Shown here piece after piece: positions 25,017-33,880 of a stretch of 56,930 bases of DNA. Origin of the DNA: [Lactobacillus] rogosae (lineage in GTDB: Bacteria; Bacillota; Clostridia; Lachnospirales; Lachnospiraceae); the NCBI GenBank assembly GCA_900112995.1, contig FONU01000022.1, forward strand, positions 1 through 56,930, given 5' to 3'. The first letter of the stretch is position 1. Each line of letters opens with the position of its first letter. The notes below the pieces were generated by a model. It was not told where the DNA came from and made no database searches. It saw only the letters and a list, made by a program, of their open reading frames with translations. The translations under genes were made by a program, and so were the position numbers.

Positions 25017-26714
25017 ATGTGGTTAGCTGATTTGGGCAATGGAAATTATAGGAATCCGATACTTTATGCAGATTATTCTGACCCTGATGCTATAAGAGTG
25101 GGAGAAGATTATTTTATGGTAGCATCAAGCTTTTCTAATTCGCCAGCACTTCCAATATTACATTCAAAAGATTTAGTGAATTGGAAGGTTGTTAATTATT
25201 GCTTGAAACACATTCCGGAATTCAGATATAACAATCCGCTGCACGGATGTGGTGTGTGGGCACCATCTATAAGATACCACGAGGGTACATATTATGTATG
25301 TTTTCCAATGCCAGATGAGGGAATATATATGACAACAACCAAAGATCCGTTTGGTGAATGGAGCGAGCCTGTTAATATAAGACCAGGTGCAGGCTGGATT
25401 GACCCTTGTCCATTCTGGGATGATGACGGTAATGCTTATCTTGTGGCAGGTGTTGCAAAGAGCAGAATTGGATATAAGAGTGTTCTTCATATAGTAAGAA
25501 TGAGACCAGACGGTATGGGGATATTTGGAGATGAAGTAAAGATATTTGATGGTAATGAGAATGATCAGATAACAATAGAAGGACCTAAAATGTATAAACG
25601 TAACGGATATTATTATATATTTGCACCAGCAGGCGGTGTTAAGACCGGCTGGCAGACAATACTCCGTTCCAAAAATCCATTTGGACCATATGAATATAAG
25701 GTTGTATTAAGACAGGGTGACTCTCCAGTCAACGGACCTCATCAGGGTGCGTGGGTAGATACAATTACTGGTGAGGACTGGTTCTTACATTTTCAAGATG
25801 TGTATGCCGCAGGCAGAATAACACATTTACAGCCAATGCATTGGGAAAATGACTGGCCAATAATTGGCGTTAATAAAGAGGGCAATGATTACGGTGAACC
25901 AGTTATGCAATATGTAAAGCCCAATATTGGAAAGACAGCAGAGGAGTTTAAGGACACAGATAAATATCCAGTATGTGAGCCAGACACAACAGATGAATTT
26001 GATACCGACAAGATGATGTTACAGTGGCAGTGGAATTCTAATTATGATGACAGCTGGTATGTGACTAAGACAGATGCCTATGGAAAGAAAACACCAGACG
26101 GCTCATATATAAGACTTAATGCACTTGCATCAACACCTCTTAGACCAGTGAGCGATTACAGAAATCTTCTCTTACAGAAATGGCCTGCACCTGAATTTGA
26201 GTGTGTTACTAAAATGTGCGTGAATGGTCTTGAAAATGGAGACTATGCCGGAATTGTGTCATTAGGCGTGGAATATGGAGCAGTTGGAATTGTCAAGAAT
26301 TTCGGGGAATATGCAATAAGGACAGTCAGAGGCACCCAGAGCTTTGATTGTGAGGCGGCATATTCTAAGGAAGATTTTAAGGACTATCCTATAGCTAAGG
26401 ATACATTTGCTGATAAGGAAAAGACTGTATATTTAAGGTATACAGTTAAGAGAACAGGAACTAAGGATACCAAGGAAATGGCACTGGCTGTTAAAAATGT
26501 TCCTGTAGAAGAGGTGACTTTGGAGATAAGCTTTGATGGAAAGGCTTATGAGAAGCAGGTGAGCTTTACAGCAAAGGCAGGACGCTGGGTTGGCGTTAAG
26601 AATGGAATGTTTGTTAATCATAATAATGAGATTAAGAATGAGAATCAGGGGGATGGATTTGTGACGGTTGATTATATCAGGTATAGATGTATAGACAACG
26701 GGAGATTGGATTAA
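25017..26714 (+). CDS. Glycoside hydrolase family 43 (beta-xylosidase-like)
   Basis: This 565-residue protein has no signal peptide and is likely cytoplasmic. The N-terminal five-bladed catalytic propeller shows the family hallmarks: the base aspartate in ADYSDPDAIRVG, GWIDPCPFWDDDGNAYLV around the second aspartate, and the acid glutamate in TIEGPKMYKRNG. A C-terminal beta-sandwich (from about residue 325) resembles the accessory domain of GH43 beta-xylosidases. It would cleave xylo-oligosaccharides, or arabinose- or galactose-containing oligosaccharides, after import. Of the in-frame start codons, ATG 25017 is the one with GGAGG at a good distance (eight bases). The stop codon lies inside the left arm of a repeat element. 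No sugar transporter is adjacent. Confidence 0.9.
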   Translation: MWLADLGNGNYRNPILYADYSDPDAIRVGEDYFMVASSFSNSPALPILHSKDLVNWKVVNYCLKHIPEFRYNNPLHGCGVWAPSIRYHEGTYYVCFPMPDEGIYMTTTKDPFGEWSEPVNIRPGAGWIDPCPFWDDDGNAYLVAGVAKSRIGYKSVLHIVRMRPDGMGIFGDEVKIFDGNENDQITIEGPKMYKRNGYYYIFAPAGGVKTGWQTILRSKNPFGPYEYKVVLRQGDSPVNGPHQGAWVDTITGEDWFLHFQDVYAAGRITHLQPMHWENDWPIIGVNKEGNDYGEPVMQYVKPNIGKTAEEFKDTDKYPVCEPDTTDEFDTDKMMLQWQWNSNYDDSWYVTKTDAYGKKTPDGSYIRLNALASTPLRPVSDYRNLLLQKWPAPEFECVTKMCVNGLENGDYAGIVSLGVEYGAVGIVKNFGEYAIRTVRGTQSFDCEAAYSKEDFKDYPIAKDTFADKEKTVYLRYTVKRTGTKDTKEMALAVKNVPVEEVTLEISFDGKAYEKQVSFTAKAGRWVGVKNGMFVNHNNEIKNENQGDGFVTVDYIRYRCIDNGRLD

Positions 26715-26815
26715 ATTAACATAAGTAACAAAGATATGCTTTCGCTGAGTGTCGCTATCAGCGGTACTAAAGTGCTAAAGTACAGCACTTAAGTGCCGGC
26801 GGCTCCACATATGGC
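26710..26815 (+). repeat. Structured repeat element, copy A (right arm lost)
   Basis: The core from 26745 to about 26808 matches copies B and D: CTGAGTGTCGCT, then GCGGTACTAA, an internal stem AAGTGCT/AGCACTT and GTGCCGGCGGCTCC. Its left outer arm (26710-26734) is 25 nt and almost identical to the left arm of the palindrome at 29655, with two C/T differences. No matching right arm follows. It begins on the stop codon of the GH43 gene. Confidence 0.75.
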
Positions 26816-26882
26816 TGGGACATAGGATGTATGGCAGGAGTTATTTTAGTTGTTGGAGATGTTTAATTAAATAGTTATGAAG

Positions 26883-26922
26883 AGTGTGTATTTTGCTGTA
26901 GTGGCGGAGTGCACACTTTTTT
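26883..26922 (+). terminator. Rho-independent terminator upstream of trkH
   Basis: AGTGTG and CACACT pair around a 23-nt loop, followed by seven T (from 26917). It probably ends transcription that reads through the repeat element. The rest of the 26816-27057 gap has no gene. Confidence 0.6.
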
Positions 26923-27057
26923 GTGGGAAGGTTTGGAAGCTGACATTAGAATATTTATGAGGATTTTGCTTGCATTGGAGAGCAGGGTGGTATATAGTAT
27001 CTTAAATGATAAATTTTATGAGATTTGAGTATAAATATTGCGATTTAAGGAAGTACT

Positions 27058-28359
27058 ATGATGGTTAATTTAATAAGAAAGCAGTCGCCTGCAAGAATAA
27101 TAGCGTTTGGGTTTATATTTGTGATTATAGCAGGGTCAGTGCTTTTGTCTTTGCCGTTTAGTGTTAGGGATGGTGTTGATTTAAAATACACGGATGCTTT
27201 GTATACATCAACGAGTGCAGTATGTGTAACGGGGCTTGTGGTGGTTGACTCATATGACACATTTACACCTGTGGGGCAATTTATACTAGGGGCACTTATT
27301 CAGATAGGTGGTCTTGGTGTGACAACTATGGGTGCCGGAATAATACTTGTTATGGGTAAAAAGGTAGATATAAAAGGACGTACTCTTTTAAAGGAAGCAC
27401 TGAATATGGATACGGCAAAGGGGCTTGTAAGGCTTATACATAAGATATTTATTGTTACGCTTATATTTGAGGGGGCTGGTGCAATAGCAGGTTTTCTGGT
27501 GTTTATAAGAGATTATCCATTTTTTAGGGCATTGGGAATAAGCGTGTTTCATTCGGTAGCGGCGTTTAATAATTCTGGTTTTGATATTCTTGGAAATAAC
27601 CAGAACCTTATTAATTACAGTGGTAATATAGCACTTAATATTATAACCTGTACGCTTGTATTTTTTGGAGGTATTGGCTTTTTTGTAATATGTGAATTGT
27701 GGGAAAAGAGATTTAAGTGGAAGAAATTCTCAATGCACACAAGGATTGTAATATCAGTGAGTATTGTGCTTATTATCGCTGGTGCTCTGCTTCTTAAGAT
27801 TACAGAAAATATCTCGTGGATGGGAGCATTCTTTATGAGTGTATCAGCCAGAACGGCTGGATTTGCAACATATTCACTTGGGACATTTTCAAAATCGGGA
27901 CTACTTGTGATTATAATACTTATGATTATAGGAGCTTCGCCGGGATCTACAGGAGGTGGAATAAAGACAAGCACATTTTTTGTCCTCATACAGGGTGTTA
28001 AGTCGGCGGCAACTAATAAGTCGGAGAAAGCATTTCATTATGCAGTACCTAAGGAAGCGTTCAGAAAGGCTTCGGTTATTATGATACTTGCTATGTGTGT
28101 TGTGACCGTGGGAGCTTATCTTATGGGAATATTTGAGCCGGATATTGATTTTATTGATATATTATTTGAGGTCGCAAGTGCATTTGGAACGGCAGGGCTT
28201 TCAACAGGAATTACACAACAGATAGGAATTGCAGGAAAGCTGTTATCTATTGTTATTATGTACATAGGAAGACTTGGACCGCTTACGATTGCTACATTGT
28301 GGCATTTCTCTAAGGGAGAGAGGATTAATTATCCGGAGGGTAATATAACTATAGGGTGA
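27058..28359 (+). CDS. Potassium uptake protein, TrkH/KtrB family
   Basis: This 433-residue membrane protein carries the four P-loop repeats of the TrkH/KtrB family, with selectivity segments TSAVCVTGL, FNNSGFDIL, SARTAGFAT and AFGTAGLSTG. The length is that of KtrB/TrkH of Firmicutes. It carries K+ (with Na+ or H+) across the cytoplasmic membrane when bound to a ring of TrkA/KtrA, and that subunit is encoded 600 bases downstream. AAGGA precedes the ATG pair at 27058 and 27061. The two subunit genes are separated by two structured repeat elements, which is unusual for this pair. Confidence 0.95.
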   Translation: MMVNLIRKQSPARIIAFGFIFVIIAGSVLLSLPFSVRDGVDLKYTDALYTSTSAVCVTGLVVVDSYDTFTPVGQFILGALIQIGGLGVTTMGAGIILVMGKKVDIKGRTLLKEALNMDTAKGLVRLIHKIFIVTLIFEGAGAIAGFLVFIRDYPFFRALGISVFHSVAAFNNSGFDILGNNQNLINYSGNIALNIITCTLVFFGGIGFFVICELWEKRFKWKKFSMHTRIVISVSIVLIIAGALLLKITENISWMGAFFMSVSARTAGFATYSLGTFSKSGLLVIIILMIIGASPGSTGGGIKTSTFFVLIQGVKSAATNKSEKAFHYAVPKEAFRKASVIMILAMCVVTVGAYLMGIFEPDIDFIDILFEVASAFGTAGLSTGITQQIGIAGKLLSIVIMYIGRLGPLTIATLWHFSKGERINYPEGNITIG

Positions 28360-28367
28360 TGATTGTG

Positions 28368-28545
28368 AAATATATGGGGCAACGGACGCTGGGCGGCTGG
28401 TAGAAGCAACGAAGACACGTTTGCACTGAGTGTCGCTCGCAGCGGTACTAAAGCGCTAAAGGACAGCGCTTAAGTGCCGGCGGCTCCCCATCGTCTTCTT
28501 ATGCTTCTACCAGCCGCCCAGCTGGGTTGCGATTGCCATATGTTT
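28368..28545 (+). repeat. Structured repeat element, copy B (complete)
   Basis: The core (28409-28504) is enclosed by a perfect 21-bp inverted repeat (28388-28408 with 28502-28522), extended by weaker pairing to 28368-28377 with 28536-28545. GAAGAC (28411) and GTCTTC (28493) close the core. Inside, GTCGCT and AGCGG sit before the conserved GGTACTA, and the internal stem is AAGCGCT/AGCGCTT. The first 43 nt of the core and its last 28 nt are identical in copy D. Confidence 0.85.
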
Positions 28546-28599
28546 AACAATTATCAGCGCCAGAACGGAGTGTGAAGAATTCGGGTGTGGTTTTGAGTG

Positions 28600-28800
28600 T
28601 GGATTTTTTGGTGATGGTGTCGTTTTTGTTATGGCATTAAGTTATGGTATATAAGATACGATATATATGTTATGGTTTTTAATTTAATTATATAGAAGAT
28701 ATAATATATATGTTAGGGCTTATAACTTATTATATAAAAGATATGATATATGTTATTGTTTGTGCATTATGATATATATATAAAATATGGTGTGTGAATG
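28600..28800. repeat. AT-rich degenerate tandem repeats
   Basis: This stretch consists of irregular repeats of ATATATGTTATG, AAGATATGATATATG and similar words. I see no gene or clear hairpin here. Confidence 0.5.
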
Positions 28801-28812
28801 TATGTGGAGAGA

Positions 28813-28924
28813 GTATTGATGTGCTGGCTTGGTGTCCGCTGCGGTTTCAAGTAGCGAAAGCGTGCCCAGCGGTAATATAGTCCGCACTCACAACGTCCGT
28901 TAGCCAACACCCAATCATCAATAC
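28813..28924. repeat. Second structured inverted-repeat element
   Basis: GTATTGATG (28813-28821) pairs perfectly with CATCAATAC (28916-28924); TGCTGGCT with AGCCAACA adds a second helix with one mismatch, and CCGCTG with CAGCGG forms an inner helix. The whole is a branched, G/C-rich hairpin about 112 nt long, 36 bases upstream of the RCK gene. It has the same layout as copies A, B and D, but its core is not clearly homologous to theirs. Confidence 0.55.
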
Positions 28925-28959
28925 ACACCCAACAATAATACGTGAATTCGGAGGTAATT

Positions 28960-29637
28960 ATGTTTAAAACTAGAATATCAAATAAAAATACTACTTATGG
29001 AATTATAGGTTTAGGAAGATTTGGCGAGTCGCTTGCATTATCGCTTGCTAACAGCGGTGCTGAATTTATGGTTATAGACAAAGATGAGGAAAAGGTAAGA
29101 GAAATGCGCGATTATACGGAAAATGCCTATGTCGTGCAGACACTTGACAAGAAAAGCCTTAGCGCAACAGGAATACAGAATTGTGATGTTGCAGTTGTGT
29201 GTATAGGTGAACATATTGATACGTCAATTCTTACAACGCTTAATCTTGTCAGTATGGGAATAAAAAAGGTTATAGCGAAAGCAAGAGGTCTTGAACACGG
29301 AGAAATATTGGCTAAGCTTGGGGCAGAAGTTGTATATCCTGAGAAGGATATGGCAGAAAGACTTGCTAACCGTCTTATAGCTTCGCAGGTTATAGATGTC
29401 ATTCAGCTTAGTGAGAAAATTAATATATCTAAGGTTATGCTTCCTGACAGGCTTGAGGGCAAAACAGTTGTGGATATTAATATGCGTAAGAAATTTAATG
29501 TTAATATAATTGCAATTGAGAATAATGGGGAAGTTATGCAGGTTGTAAATCCAGAGTATGTGTTTAGAAATGGGGATATATTGTATCTTTCGGGGAGTTC
29601 GGAAGGGCTTAATAAGTTTGGTGAGTGGATAGGCTAG
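28960..29637 (+). CDS. Potassium uptake regulatory subunit, TrkA/KtrA (RCK)
   Basis: This 225-residue cytoplasmic protein has an N-terminal nucleotide-binding RCK domain with GLGRFG (GxGxxG) and the acidic end of the second strand in MVIDKDEE, then a C-terminal RCK_C domain (about residues 140-225: SKVMLPDRLEGKTVVDINM). Rings of this subunit gate the TrkH/KtrB channel in response to NAD(H), ATP/ADP or c-di-AMP, depending on the family member. I start at ATG 28960, with GGAGG in place, instead of GTG 28942. Its partner TrkH-type gene is upstream. Confidence 0.95.
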   Translation: MFKTRISNKNTTYGIIGLGRFGESLALSLANSGAEFMVIDKDEEKVREMRDYTENAYVVQTLDKKSLSATGIQNCDVAVVCIGEHIDTSILTTLNLVSMGIKKVIAKARGLEHGEILAKLGAEVVYPEKDMAERLANRLIASQVIDVIQLSEKINISKVMLPDRLEGKTVVDINMRKKFNVNIIAIENNGEVMQVVNPEYVFRNGDILYLSGSSEGLNKFGEWIG

Positions 29638-29654
29638 ATAGGACAGACAATTAC

Positions 29655-29699
29655 ATTAAATCAACATAAGCAACAAAGACAAGCTTATGTTGATTTAAT
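29655..29699. repeat. Perfect 17-bp palindrome, core-less relative of the repeat family
   Basis: ATTAAATCAACATAAGC (29655-29671) pairs perfectly with GCTTATGTTGATTTAAT (29683-29699); the loop is AACAAAGACAA. Loop and left arm together match the left flank of copy A, and the loop carries the AAC(A/G)AAGAC word that borders the cores of copies B and D. A weaker hairpin CACC/GGTG followed by CCTTTTT (about 29709-29730) lies just after it, and both may serve as terminators between the convergent RCK gene and the cell wall hydrolase gene. Confidence 0.75.
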
Positions 29700-29746
29700 C
29701 CAACCTGACACCTTACAGGGGTGCCTTTTTGGCAGGAGATGGTTAG

Positions 29747-30856
29747 CTAATAGAAGACATGGTCGCCTATTATTGTGCCGCCTTTATCGACAGTGCTGTC
29801 GTAGACGTGAAAGTACAGAGCGGCGATTGTTATATGACCATTAAGAACCTCATTAGCGGCTCTGGTACATTCAGCGTTAGCACCTCTGGCAAGGACAATT
29901 GCGAAACGTCCACTTGCGACAGGGCTGAACTGGGAAGGGGCGTAGAGTACGGATTGGATTGTGTTGCCAAATTTAGGACTGTTTACACGATTTACGATAA
30001 CGCTTCCAACGGCAAGCTTGCCCTCATAAGGCTGGTTGGCAGCTTCACATTCTATCATAGCGGATACCATTGCAAGGTCGCTTGTATCATATGCTATAGG
30101 TGTATTATTAATGACTTCATCAACTGATGGGGTCATTTTTTTGATTTCTTCAAGCTGTCTTTGGATTTCTTCCTGACGGATACGTTCCTCGTATTCTAAT
30201 GCAAGGGCTTCAGCTTTGGCAATATTTTCAGAGTTAGTATCTATTTTTGACTGCTTTGAAGCTATGAGCCTTTTAATATTATTAGACTCAGCTATTGACT
30301 GCTCTTTTAAAGACACAAGTTCTGTCATATTAGTCTGTAGACTTAGCTGGTTCTGGTTAAGCACAGCAATAAGAGAACTTAATTCTTCAAGCATTTTGCG
30401 GTCATATTGGGAAATGCGCGAAACATATTCGTTTCTTTGCAATAAATCAGCCATACTTGAAGAAGAAAGCAATACATCAAGAAAACTATAGTCGCTGTTC
30501 TCGTACATATATTGTATACGAAGCTTCATAGTATCGAACTGGTGTTGTTTCTCAATCTCCATATTGCTTATGTTTTCATTAAGGCTGTCAATCTGTTCCT
30601 GTGTATCAGCAATTCTGTCATTAATAGAGTTCAGCTTTTCACCAGCATTATCAAGCTCTGAATTAAGGTCGTTAAGTTCACTTGAGAGCTGCGACTGCTC
30701 ATTTCTTAAGCGTTCAAGTTCTTTGTTATTATCATCATATTCTGTCTTGGTATCAGCAAGTGAATATACAGGTGATGTAACGGATATGAAAGTCAGGCAG
30801 ACAATGAGTGCCAACGCTATGTATTTAGTTACTGCATTAAAATGTTTCAACTGCAA
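29747..30856 (-). CDS. Secreted coiled-coil protein with SleB-type cell wall hydrolase domain
   Basis: This 369-residue protein starts at a TTG codon (30856) after AAAGGA; no ATG in the first 100 codons would keep the signal peptide. A cleavable signal is clear (about residues 13-33, IALALIVCLTFISVTSPVYS). A long coiled coil (about 36-225), similar to the N-terminal part of PcsB/CwlO-type peptidoglycan hydrolases, is followed by a SleB-type cell wall hydrolase domain (about 262-369: MVSAMIECEAANQPYEGKLAVGSVIVNR). The glutamate in IECEA is the likely catalytic residue of this lytic-transglycosylase-like family. It probably acts in the cell wall during growth or division; the coiled coil may be a regulatory part. 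Confidence 0.85.
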   Translation of the reverse strand: MQLKHFNAVTKYIALALIVCLTFISVTSPVYSLADTKTEYDDNNKELERLRNEQSQLSSELNDLNSELDNAGEKLNSINDRIADTQEQIDSLNENISNMEIEKQHQFDTMKLRIQYMYENSDYSFLDVLLSSSSMADLLQRNEYVSRISQYDRKMLEELSSLIAVLNQNQLSLQTNMTELVSLKEQSIAESNNIKRLIASKQSKIDTNSENIAKAEALALEYEERIRQEEIQRQLEEIKKMTPSVDEVINNTPIAYDTSDLAMVSAMIECEAANQPYEGKLAVGSVIVNRVNSPKFGNTIQSVLYAPSQFSPVASGRFAIVLARGANAECTRAANEVLNGHITIAALYFHVYDSTVDKGGTIIGDHVFY

Positions 30857-31139
30857 GTTATATCCTTTCTGATTCTATAAATTTGATGTCAGGAGTGGCT
30901 GAAAGTCAAAAGTCTTATCGTGCAGGCAAGAACAACTGTCAGACATTTTATACCTGATATCGTATTATTAATATTTTTTAGCTATAACACCAAAATCTTA
31001 ATATAGTATAAAATGTGTCCACATAAATTGCAAGCAGCCACAACGGGTGTTATTATTAATTAGCATATCAAATTAATGGTAATGAGATGATGAGAGTTTT
31101 ATCGTGGTATACTAAATTATAGAAAGAAAGAGGAATTAT

Positions 31140-33866
31140 ATGCTTGAATTAATTAATATTAAGAAAGATTATGAAACCGGTGATACAAAGGTTGCAGCTT
31201 TAAAGGGCATTAACTTAAGGTTCAGGGACTGCGAATTTGTATCAATACTCGGTCAGTCGGGCTGTGGTAAGACAACTATGCTTAATATTATCGGAGGACT
31301 TGATAAGTATACAAGTGGTGATTTAAGAATTAATGGTGTGTCTACTAAAGATTATAAGGACAGGGATTGGGATGCGTACAGGAATAATTCAATTGGTTTT
31401 GTATTCCAGAGCTATAATCTTATACCACACCAGACAGTTCTTTCTAATGTAGAGCTTGCACTTACATTATCAGGTGTATCAAAGGCAGAGAGAAGGAAAA
31501 GAGCAGTTGAGGCACTTGAGAAGGTAGGACTTGGTGAACAGATTCATAAGAAGCCTAACCAGATGTCAGGTGGACAAATGCAGAGAGTAGCCATAGCGAG
31601 AGCACTTGTCAATAATCCTGATATTCTTCTTGCAGATGAACCGACAGGTGCACTTGATACAGAGACAAGTGTACAGATTATGGAGCTTCTTAAGGAGATT
31701 TCCAAAGACAGGCTTATAATTATGGTTACGCATAACCCGGAACTTGCTATGAAATATTCAACAAGAATTGTAAGGCTTCTTGACGGAACTATTGTTGATG
31801 ACTCAGATCCATATACAGAGGAACAGCTTAAAAAAGACATAGCAGAGGGAACAGATAAGTCAGGCACAGCAACAGCCAATGGTTCAGCATATAATTCAGG
31901 CGTGTCAGGTCAGGGAACAAGTATATCTGTCTCAAAGACTCAAAGAAAGAAAAAGCCAAAGACCTCAATGTCATTTTTTACAGCATTATCTTTAAGTTTT
32001 AACAATCTGATGACGAAAAAGACAAGAACAATTCTTACAGCCTTTGCAGGAAGCATAGGAATTATCGGTATAGCACTCATTTTATCAATATCAAATGGTA
32101 TCCAGTTATATATTGACAGGGTGCAGAGGGATACATTATCAAGTTATCCAATCCAGTTACAGTCAGAAACTGTAGATATAAGTAGTATGGTTTCAAGTAT
32201 GACAGATAATGGCGGCAGTGGTGAAACACACGAGGATATGGATAAAATATATAGCAACAATATAATGTCTGATATGATGAATACTATGGTTGCAGAGGTT
32301 CAGAGCAACAACCTTAAGGAATTCAAGCATTATATAGAGAATGGTGGAAGCGATATAAAGGATTATGCGAGTGCCATAGAATATACTTATGATATTCCAG
32401 TTAATATATATAAGTCAGATACATCTGATAAGGTAACACAGCTTAACCCTAATACAATGTTTGATGCGATGTATGGCGGTTCTTCACAGAGCAGTATGAG
32501 TGGAATGAGCATGTACTCTAATTCAAGCGTATGGTCACAGTTATTTGATAATAAAGAGATACTTGAGTCGCAGTATACTGTACTTGCCGGACACTGGCCG
32601 GAAAGCTATAACGAGGTTGTGCTTGTTGTTAATGAGAACAATGAAATTGATGATTATACTTTGTATTCAATAGGACTTAAAGACCCTGACGAGATTACAG
32701 AGATGATTAAGGCTATGATGTCAGGAAAGAACTATACTCTTGATAATGATGAAACAACTTACACATTTGACGAGATATTAAATACAACATTTAAGCTTAT
32801 ACTTCCAACTGATGTATATTCGTATAATGAAAGTAAGGAAATCTGGGAAGATAAGTCTGATAATGATATATTTATGAAAAATGTTGTCAACAACGGAACA
32901 GATATAAAGATTGCAGGAATTATTAAACCTTCAGAAGAAGCAGTAAGTACATCTTTAAGCCGTGGAATTGGTTATACAAAGGAACTTACAGAATATATTA
33001 TCAATGGTGTTAATGACAGTGCTATAGCTAAGGCACAGCTTGCAGATGAGGATACAGATATATTCACAGGTGTTCCATTTGATAATAATAAAGATACACC
33101 TATAACAATGGATGATGTGCAGGCATATCTTGAGAGTCTTCCATCAGATGAGCAGGCACAGACAAGAATGTTCTTATCGACTATGACAGATGAGCAGATA
33201 CTTGATATGTTCTCGCAGTCAGTTAAGGCACAGACAACTGATGCGACACTGGAAACTAATAAAAGCAAGCTTGGAATAACTGATTTGGACGATCCGTCAG
33301 GAATTAATATATATCCATCAGATTTTGACTCTAAGGAGCATATTCAGAACATAATATCAGATTATAATACAAGCCAGCAGAAAGATGGCAAGGATGAAAA
33401 TGTTATCAACTACACAGACTATGTAGGAATAATAATGTCATCAGTAACAGTTATAATTAATGCTATTTCATATGTATTAATAGCATTTGTTGGAATATCA
33501 CTTATCGTATCTTCAATAATGATAGGAATTATCACTTACATTTCAGTTCTTGAAAGAACTAAGGAGATTGGCATACTTAGAAGTATAGGAGCATCAAAGA
33601 AGGATATTTCAAGAATATTTAACGCAGAGACACTTATTGAAGGCTTTGTTGCAGGTGCACTTGGTATAATTGTCACACTTATTTTATGTGTGCCAGCTAA
33701 TGCAATTATTAAAAATGTTACATCGATTGCCAATGTTGCACAGCTTCCTGTTGCAGGTGGAGTTATTCTTGTTATAATAAGTATGCTTCTTACGCTTATT
33801 GCAGGACTTATACCGGCACGACTTGCAGCAAAGAAAGACCCGGTAGTTGCATTGCGTTCGGAGTAG
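31140..33866 (+). CDS. MacB-type ABC transporter: fused ATPase and FtsX permease
   Basis: This 908-residue protein fuses a complete ABC ATPase (Walker A GQSGCGKTT near residue 38, signature MSGGQMQRVAI near 143, Walker B LLADEPTGALD near 165) to a permease. A linker (about 228-280) is followed by a first membrane helix (about 300-330, AFAGSIGIIGIALILS), a large extracytoplasmic domain (about 335-760) and three C-terminal helices, the FtsX arrangement, with SVLERTKEIGILRSIGASKKDI at the coupling helix. Such transporters export peptides or lipoproteins or transmit force across the envelope. RBS: AGAGGA. The substrate is unknown. Confidence 0.92.
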   Translation: MLELINIKKDYETGDTKVAALKGINLRFRDCEFVSILGQSGCGKTTMLNIIGGLDKYTSGDLRINGVSTKDYKDRDWDAYRNNSIGFVFQSYNLIPHQTVLSNVELALTLSGVSKAERRKRAVEALEKVGLGEQIHKKPNQMSGGQMQRVAIARALVNNPDILLADEPTGALDTETSVQIMELLKEISKDRLIIMVTHNPELAMKYSTRIVRLLDGTIVDDSDPYTEEQLKKDIAEGTDKSGTATANGSAYNSGVSGQGTSISVSKTQRKKKPKTSMSFFTALSLSFNNLMTKKTRTILTAFAGSIGIIGIALILSISNGIQLYIDRVQRDTLSSYPIQLQSETVDISSMVSSMTDNGGSGETHEDMDKIYSNNIMSDMMNTMVAEVQSNNLKEFKHYIENGGSDIKDYASAIEYTYDIPVNIYKSDTSDKVTQLNPNTMFDAMYGGSSQSSMSGMSMYSNSSVWSQLFDNKEILESQYTVLAGHWPESYNEVVLVVNENNEIDDYTLYSIGLKDPDEITEMIKAMMSGKNYTLDNDETTYTFDEILNTTFKLILPTDVYSYNESKEIWEDKSDNDIFMKNVVNNGTDIKIAGIIKPSEEAVSTSLSRGIGYTKELTEYIINGVNDSAIAKAQLADEDTDIFTGVPFDNNKDTPITMDDVQAYLESLPSDEQAQTRMFLSTMTDEQILDMFSQSVKAQTTDATLETNKSKLGITDLDDPSGINIYPSDFDSKEHIQNIISDYNTSQQKDGKDENVINYTDYVGIIMSSVTVIINAISYVLIAFVGISLIVSSIMIGIITYISVLERTKEIGILRSIGASKKDISRIFNAETLIEGFVAGALGIIVTLILCVPANAIIKNVTSIANVAQLPVAGGVILVIISMLLTLIAGLIPARLAAKKDPVVALRSE

Positions 33867-33880
33867 AAACGAGGATTAAT

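Noticed and set aside
26710-28545. Retron or group II intron RNA as explanation for the repeats
   Set aside because: No reverse transcriptase gene and no recognisable intron domain V or msr/msd features are present near any copy.
28830-28905. A fourth copy of the repeat core
   Set aside because: Short shared words exist (CAGCGGTA, GTGTC), but no alignment over the whole core holds, so I list it as a separate element.
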